A stretch of DNA of 8,970 nt, taken from positions 1-8,970 of the forward strand of contig JAZUGF010000115.1 in assembly GCA_045641065.1 (NCBI GenBank), given 5' to 3'. The notes under the pieces were generated by a model. That model was not told the origin of the DNA, made no database searches, and was given only the letters and a program-made list of their open reading frames with translations. Positions 5,824 to 8,970 of the stretch are shown here, in pieces. Both the position numbers and the translations under genes were made by a program. The stretch's first letter is position 1; each line of letters starts with the position of its first letter. The DNA is from UBA1723 sp045641065. Its GTDB lineage: Bacteria; Bacteroidota; Bacteroidia; Bacteroidales; Paludibacteraceae.

Positions 5824-7260
5824 ATGAAGAAATTACTATTGTCGTTCGCTGCAATAATGGCGAGCGTAGTCCTAATGGCACAAAGCCAGCTTTATGTGAT
5901 TATGAAAGACGGCAGTGGAGCTAGCTTCCCAGAAGCGACTGTCGACAGTTTAACATTCAACGATAAGAACGGAGCAGTAATCTACGGATTGGGAGACATC
6001 GTCAAGAAAATGGATGCAATGCAGAAATCTATTGATTCGTTGAAAGGAGTTTTGTCGTCTCAGAATCCCAACATTCCTAGTGACACCACATCGTTCAAAT
6101 ACGAATATGTAGATTTGGGATTGCCTTCCGGAACTCTTTGGGCTACATGTAACATAGGAGCCAAAACGCCTAATGAATACGGTTATTATATTTGTTGGGG
6201 AGAAACCGACAAGAAAATGATGTACATGAGAACATCAGGAACATGGTATGGCAAAGAAGTATCTGAATTAAGAAGTGAAGGTGTGATTGACCAATACCAT
6301 AACCTAACTGCAAAATACGATGCAGCAACAGTTCTATGGGGTGACGAATGGAGAATGCCTACGTTAAATGAAATAAATGAGTTGCTTAACTATTGTGCAC
6401 AACAGTACACTCAAAGCAACGGAATTGATGGCGTTTTGTTCACATCTACATTAAACTCAAAAAGTATCTTCCTTCCATGCGGAGGTATGATCATGAATAA
6501 CGAGAAAGTGATGGAAGGAACAAGAGGATATTATATAGGTTCAACAGTATCTGCTGGAAAAGATGGTTCAAGCGGTATGTATTTAGCACAAGGTGATTTC
6601 CGTCCAAGTTCTGCATCAAGATCTCACGGAAGATCAATTCGACCTGTACGCAAAAAAGCGAACGAAGCTCCATTCATAGATACAAACCTTTGCTCTATTA
6701 ACGGCATGAAATATGTTGACCTTGGTCTTCCTAGTGGAACATTATGGGCAGATTGCAACCTTGGATCCGACTCTTCACACCATGAAGGAAATCAATTTAT
6801 ATGGGGTAAAGTAACACCATATTCTCCAAATGATACAACTAGTTATTCACTTGTCTCTGAGGAAACTCTAAGATCAAAAGGCATCACTGATTCAAACAAC
6901 AATCTAACTGCAAATTACGATGCTGCAAACTATCTATTAGGAGGTGCATGGAGAATGCCAACAGCAGAAGAATGTAAAGAATTGTTGAATTACTGCAAAA
7001 TTGGATTAAAGACCATAAATGGTGTCGAAGGATTCCAAATTATCGGAACTAACGCAAAAACAATATTTATTCCAAAATCGGAGCCTCTTTCTGATGGATT
7101 TGCATTATGGTCTTCAACATCTGCTAGTTCATTCGATGATACAACAGCAAATGTTCTAAGCCATTATGGAGAACATCCTTCGTATAGTCCTGATTACTCA
7201 CATTTGAGACAACGTAATTCAGCTTTTCCTATACGACCAGTTGTCAACTTGAAGAAATAA
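5824..7260 (+). CDS. Exported protein with two Fib_succ_major domains (paralog 1)
   Basis: 478 residues. The signal peptide is MKKLLLSFAAIMASVVLMA, cleaved probably after A19. The shared N-terminal module follows (LYVIMKDGSGASFP, then VDSLTF, 23-45), then a short helical stretch likely to coil (55-78). Two Fib_succ_major-type domains come next, related to the DUF1566/C-type-lectin-like fold: domain 1 about 94-276 (YVDLGLPSGTLWATCN, CWGET, YDAATVLWGDEWRMPT, IFLPCGGM, RSHGRSIRPVRK) and domain 2 about 297-474 (YVDLGLPSGTLWADCN, WGKV, YDAANYLLGGAWRMPT, IFIP, FPIRPVV). It ends at the domain edge, with no type IX sorting tail and no lipobox. Such proteins are common surface proteins in Fibrobacter and Bacteroidales; ligand and activity are unknown. 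It is probably co-transcribed with the upstream small protein. Confidence 0.9.
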   Translation: MKKLLLSFAAIMASVVLMAQSQLYVIMKDGSGASFPEATVDSLTFNDKNGAVIYGLGDIVKKMDAMQKSIDSLKGVLSSQNPNIPSDTTSFKYEYVDLGLPSGTLWATCNIGAKTPNEYGYYICWGETDKKMMYMRTSGTWYGKEVSELRSEGVIDQYHNLTAKYDAATVLWGDEWRMPTLNEINELLNYCAQQYTQSNGIDGVLFTSTLNSKSIFLPCGGMIMNNEKVMEGTRGYYIGSTVSAGKDGSSGMYLAQGDFRPSSASRSHGRSIRPVRKKANEAPFIDTNLCSINGMKYVDLGLPSGTLWADCNLGSDSSHHEGNQFIWGKVTPYSPNDTTSYSLVSEETLRSKGITDSNNNLTANYDAANYLLGGAWRMPTAEECKELLNYCKIGLKTINGVEGFQIIGTNAKTIFIPKSEPLSDGFALWSSTSASSFDDTTANVLSHYGEHPSYSPDYSHLRQRNSAFPIRPVVNLKK

Positions 7261-7274
7261 AATCTATCATTCTC

Positions 7275-7307
7275 AAAAGCGTAACCGGAAAACACGGTTA
7301 CGCTTTT
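7275..7307 (+). terminator. Perfect hairpin between the two paralogs
   Basis: A 13-bp perfect stem pairs 7275-7287 (AAAAGCGTAACCG) with 7295-7307 (CGGTTACGCTTTT) around a 7-base loop. Only four T end the stem, followed by GTAG, so termination may be partial. It starts 14 bases after the stop of the first paralog and ends 20 bases before the start of the second, which leaves no room for a promoter in between. Confidence 0.7.
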
Positions 7308-7327
7308 GTAGAACAAATAACCCAAAC

Positions 7328-8809
7328 ATGAAAAAACTAATTATTATATTAACAACAATTGTAATTTCGATGATCGCAATGGCTCAAAGCCAGTTTTATG
7401 TGATCATGAAAGACGGTAGTGGAGCAAGTTTCCCTGAGAGCACTGTCGACAGTTTGACATTCAACGATGACAACGGTGCTACAATCTACGGATTAGGAGA
7501 TTTAGCAAAGAGTATTTCTCAATTGAGAAAAGACGTTGACTCTCTAAAGAAGATCATATCTCTACTTACTGTTGACACCTCTTCTTATTCTCACGAATAT
7601 GTAGATTTGGGATTGCCATCTGGAACACTTTGGGCAACATGCAACGTGGGAGCCAAAAGATCTCATCAATATGGACACTATATTTGTTGGGGAGAGACAG
7701 ACCAGAAATCCAACTACTCATTGACAGGAGGCAAATTTTACAATTACGACTTATCTACATTGAAAGCCGAAGGAGTCATCGACTCTCACAACAATTTGAC
7801 TGCAGAATATGACGCCGCAACAGTTTTGTGGGGAGAGGATTGGAGAATGCCTACCACAGATGAATTTGATGAGTTGATTAAATATACAACTCAATCATGG
7901 GTTGAAGAAAATGGAACAAATGGTGTCCTTTTTACCTCTAAGAAAAACAAAAACAGCATATTCCTTCCTTGCTCAGGAATGATCAGAGACAACGTTGAGA
8001 CAATGGTTGGAACGAGAGCTTATTATCTCGGTGCGACTGCTACTGATGGATCTGCATGTAGTTTTTATATGTCTCAAGGTGATGAACCAGGAACATTAGA
8101 CATTAGAACAGGAGCTACATCAAGAAGTCATGGCAGAACTATTAGAGCTGTACGAAAGACTAAGCCAAGCAATGGAAGTGATATAAAAGATCCTGCTGAT
8201 ACAGACAAAGATCCTGCTGACACAGACAAAGATCCTGCTGATACGGCTCCAACATATATAGACTTAGGACTTCCAAGTAATACATTGTGGGCAAAAGAGA
8301 ATCTAATGGTGACTGCAGAATATCCAGCAGGAACAAAATTTGCATGGGGTGAGACTACGACTAAATTAGAGTTTACAGAAGAGAATTACTCCTTGCCTTT
8401 AGAACAGGATCAAGAAGAAATGTTCGCTAATGGATATTTGGATAATACAGGTAACTTAGTAGCTAAATACGACGCTGCTACTGTTAACCTTGGCAATTAC
8501 TGGAGACTTCCAACCAAAGCAGAGTTTTCAGAACTTTATGAGTATTGTAAGATGGAGATTGTTGACCTAACAAACGGCACTCAAGCTGTCAAAGTCACAG
8601 GTGTCAACGGAAATTCAATATATTTCCCTGCTGGTTTTTCATATTGGACATCAACACACAGTAATCTCAGTAGGATTGTTTATGCAAACTATTTCAGAGA
8701 AGACATAATAAACGACCCAGATGAATATGTACCTCTTTCAGTACAATGTATTTCTCCAACAAGCTCACACCAAGGATTTTTAATAAGACCTGTTGTTAGC
8801 AAACGATAA
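7328..8809 (+). CDS. Exported protein with two Fib_succ_major domains (paralog 2)
   Basis: 493 residues. The signal peptide is MKKLIIILTTIVISMIAMA, cleaved probably after A19. Residues 20-58 are nearly identical to paralog 1 (QSQFYVIMKDGSGASFP, then VDSLTFND and IYGLGD), followed by a short helical stretch (58-80). Domain 1 (about 90-275) closely matches domain 1 of paralog 1 (YVDLGLPSGTLWATCN, CWGET, YDAATVLWGEDWRMPT, IFLPCSGM, RSHGRTIRAVRK). A linker of repeated DPADTDK (288-306) leads to domain 2 (309-489: YIDLGLPSNTLWAKEN, WGET, YDAATVNLGNYWRLPT, FLIRPVV), which is more divergent. There is no sorting tail or lipobox. It arose by duplication of the upstream gene or a common ancestor. Its transcription must pass the hairpin at 7275-7307 or start inside paralog 1. 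Function unknown; probably a surface or secreted protein. Confidence 0.9.
   Translation: MKKLIIILTTIVISMIAMAQSQFYVIMKDGSGASFPESTVDSLTFNDDNGATIYGLGDLAKSISQLRKDVDSLKKIISLLTVDTSSYSHEYVDLGLPSGTLWATCNVGAKRSHQYGHYICWGETDQKSNYSLTGGKFYNYDLSTLKAEGVIDSHNNLTAEYDAATVLWGEDWRMPTTDEFDELIKYTTQSWVEENGTNGVLFTSKKNKNSIFLPCSGMIRDNVETMVGTRAYYLGATATDGSACSFYMSQGDEPGTLDIRTGATSRSHGRTIRAVRKTKPSNGSDIKDPADTDKDPADTDKDPADTAPTYIDLGLPSNTLWAKENLMVTAEYPAGTKFAWGETTTKLEFTEENYSLPLEQDQEEMFANGYLDNTGNLVAKYDAATVNLGNYWRLPTKAEFSELYEYCKMEIVDLTNGTQAVKVTGVNGNSIYFPAGFSYWTSTHSNLSRIVYANYFREDIINDPDEYVPLSVQCISPTSSHQGFLIRPVVSKR
8189..8245 (+). repeat. In-frame 21-bp tandem repeat coding DPADTDK
   Basis: Two full units (8189-8209, 8210-8230) and a 15-base partial unit (8231-8245) encode DPADTDK, DPADTDK, DPADT. 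The first two units differ by one silent base (GAT/GAC). It forms the acidic, proline-spaced linker between the two domains of paralog 2 and has no counterpart in paralog 1. Confidence 0.9.
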
Positions 8810-8826
8810 TTCTTATTATCTAATAA

Positions 8827-8862
8827 AAAAGAGGGTGTATCAAAATTGATATGCCCTCTTTT
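8827..8862 (+). terminator. Intrinsic terminator of the three-gene cluster
   Basis: A 15-bp stem with two wobble pairs joins 8827-8841 (AAAAGAGGGTGTATC) to 8848-8862 (GATATGCCCTCTTTT) around a 6-base loop. It lies 17 bases after the stop codon of the last gene. The closing T run is short (four T, then CG). Confidence 0.85.
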
Positions 8863-8892
8863 CGTATTTAAAAATCAACGAAAAAAAATAAA

Positions 8893-8922
8893 AAAGCCCC
8901 AACTTTCTCAAGCTGGGGCTTT
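8893..8922. terminator. Second, probably bidirectional, terminator
   Basis: AAAGCCCCA (8893-8901) pairs with TGGGGCTTT (8914-8922), with an inner CTT/AAG continuation after one mismatch. The A-rich stretch at 8879-8895 gives a strong T tract on the minus strand, so the hairpin is best for leftward transcripts and acceptable as a back-up for rightward ones. Confidence 0.75.
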
Positions 8923-8950
8923 GTTGTCTCATAAAGATTTTGTATCTTTA
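8920..8950 (+). promoter_or_regulatory. Promoter for a gene beyond the right edge
   Basis: TTTG at 8920-8923 is followed after 19 bases by TATCTTTA at 8943-8950, matching the Bacteroidota pattern TTTG-N19-TAnnTTTG except for the last base. The -33 element sits in the 3' arm of the hairpin at 8893-8922. A start near 8957 would favour the ATG at 8968-8970 as start codon of the next gene. The alternative ATG at 8950 (METNNLM) overlaps the -7 box and is less likely if this promoter is real. Confidence 0.5.
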
Positions 8951-8970
8951 TGGAAACCAATAATTTAATG

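Noticed and set aside
8189..8245. CRISPR-like short repeats
   Set aside because: Units are contiguous, in frame and code a regular linker; there are no spacers.

Overview
The window looks like chromosomal DNA from a member of the Bacteroidota, probably order Bacteroidales. Four things point there: AT-rich spacers, start codons preceded by A-rich leaders instead of Shine-Dalgarno sites, promoter boxes of the Bacteroidota type (TAnnTTTG), and surface-protein families typical of that phylum (type IX secretion tail, Fib_succ_major domains, lamin-tail domain). Genus cannot be fixed from this sequence. No rRNA, tRNA, CRISPR array, insertion sequence or phage gene was seen.

Layout from the left. 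1-390 has no convincing gene; it ends in two intrinsic terminators facing each other, one for rightward transcription (299-332) and one for the leftward gene that follows (351-384). 391-2073 (minus) encodes a large exported lamin-tail-domain protein whose C-terminus resembles a gliding/T9SS type B or FlgD-like module. Across a short spacer with overlapping opposed promoters lies asd (2155-3165, plus), the aspartate-semialdehyde dehydrogenase, the one housekeeping enzyme here, closed by a good terminator. Next is a secreted protein made of YD-like tyrosine/glycine repeats (3380-4378, plus), then a repeat-rich convergent spacer and an unrecognised tail-anchored protein with a 17-residue cysteine ladder (4419-5192, minus).

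The right third is a three-gene plus-strand cluster starting at a promoter near 5267. It comprises a 142-residue secreted protein that is little more than a short N-terminal module plus a type IX sorting tail (5369-5797), followed by two paralogous exported proteins, each with two Fib_succ_major domains (5824-7260 and 7328-8809). All three share an N-terminal module of the form IY/LY...DGS...FP...V.S(L/I). A perfect 13-bp hairpin separates the paralogs, and two more hairpins end the cluster. At the extreme right edge a well-matched promoter points to a further plus-strand gene beyond the window.

How they fit together: apart from asd and the tail-anchored protein, everything is an exported or cell-surface protein of unknown substrate. 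The clearest candidate for an undescribed system is the 5369-8809 cluster, where the sorting tail sits on the tiny first protein and is absent from the two large ones. That they work together is inference.
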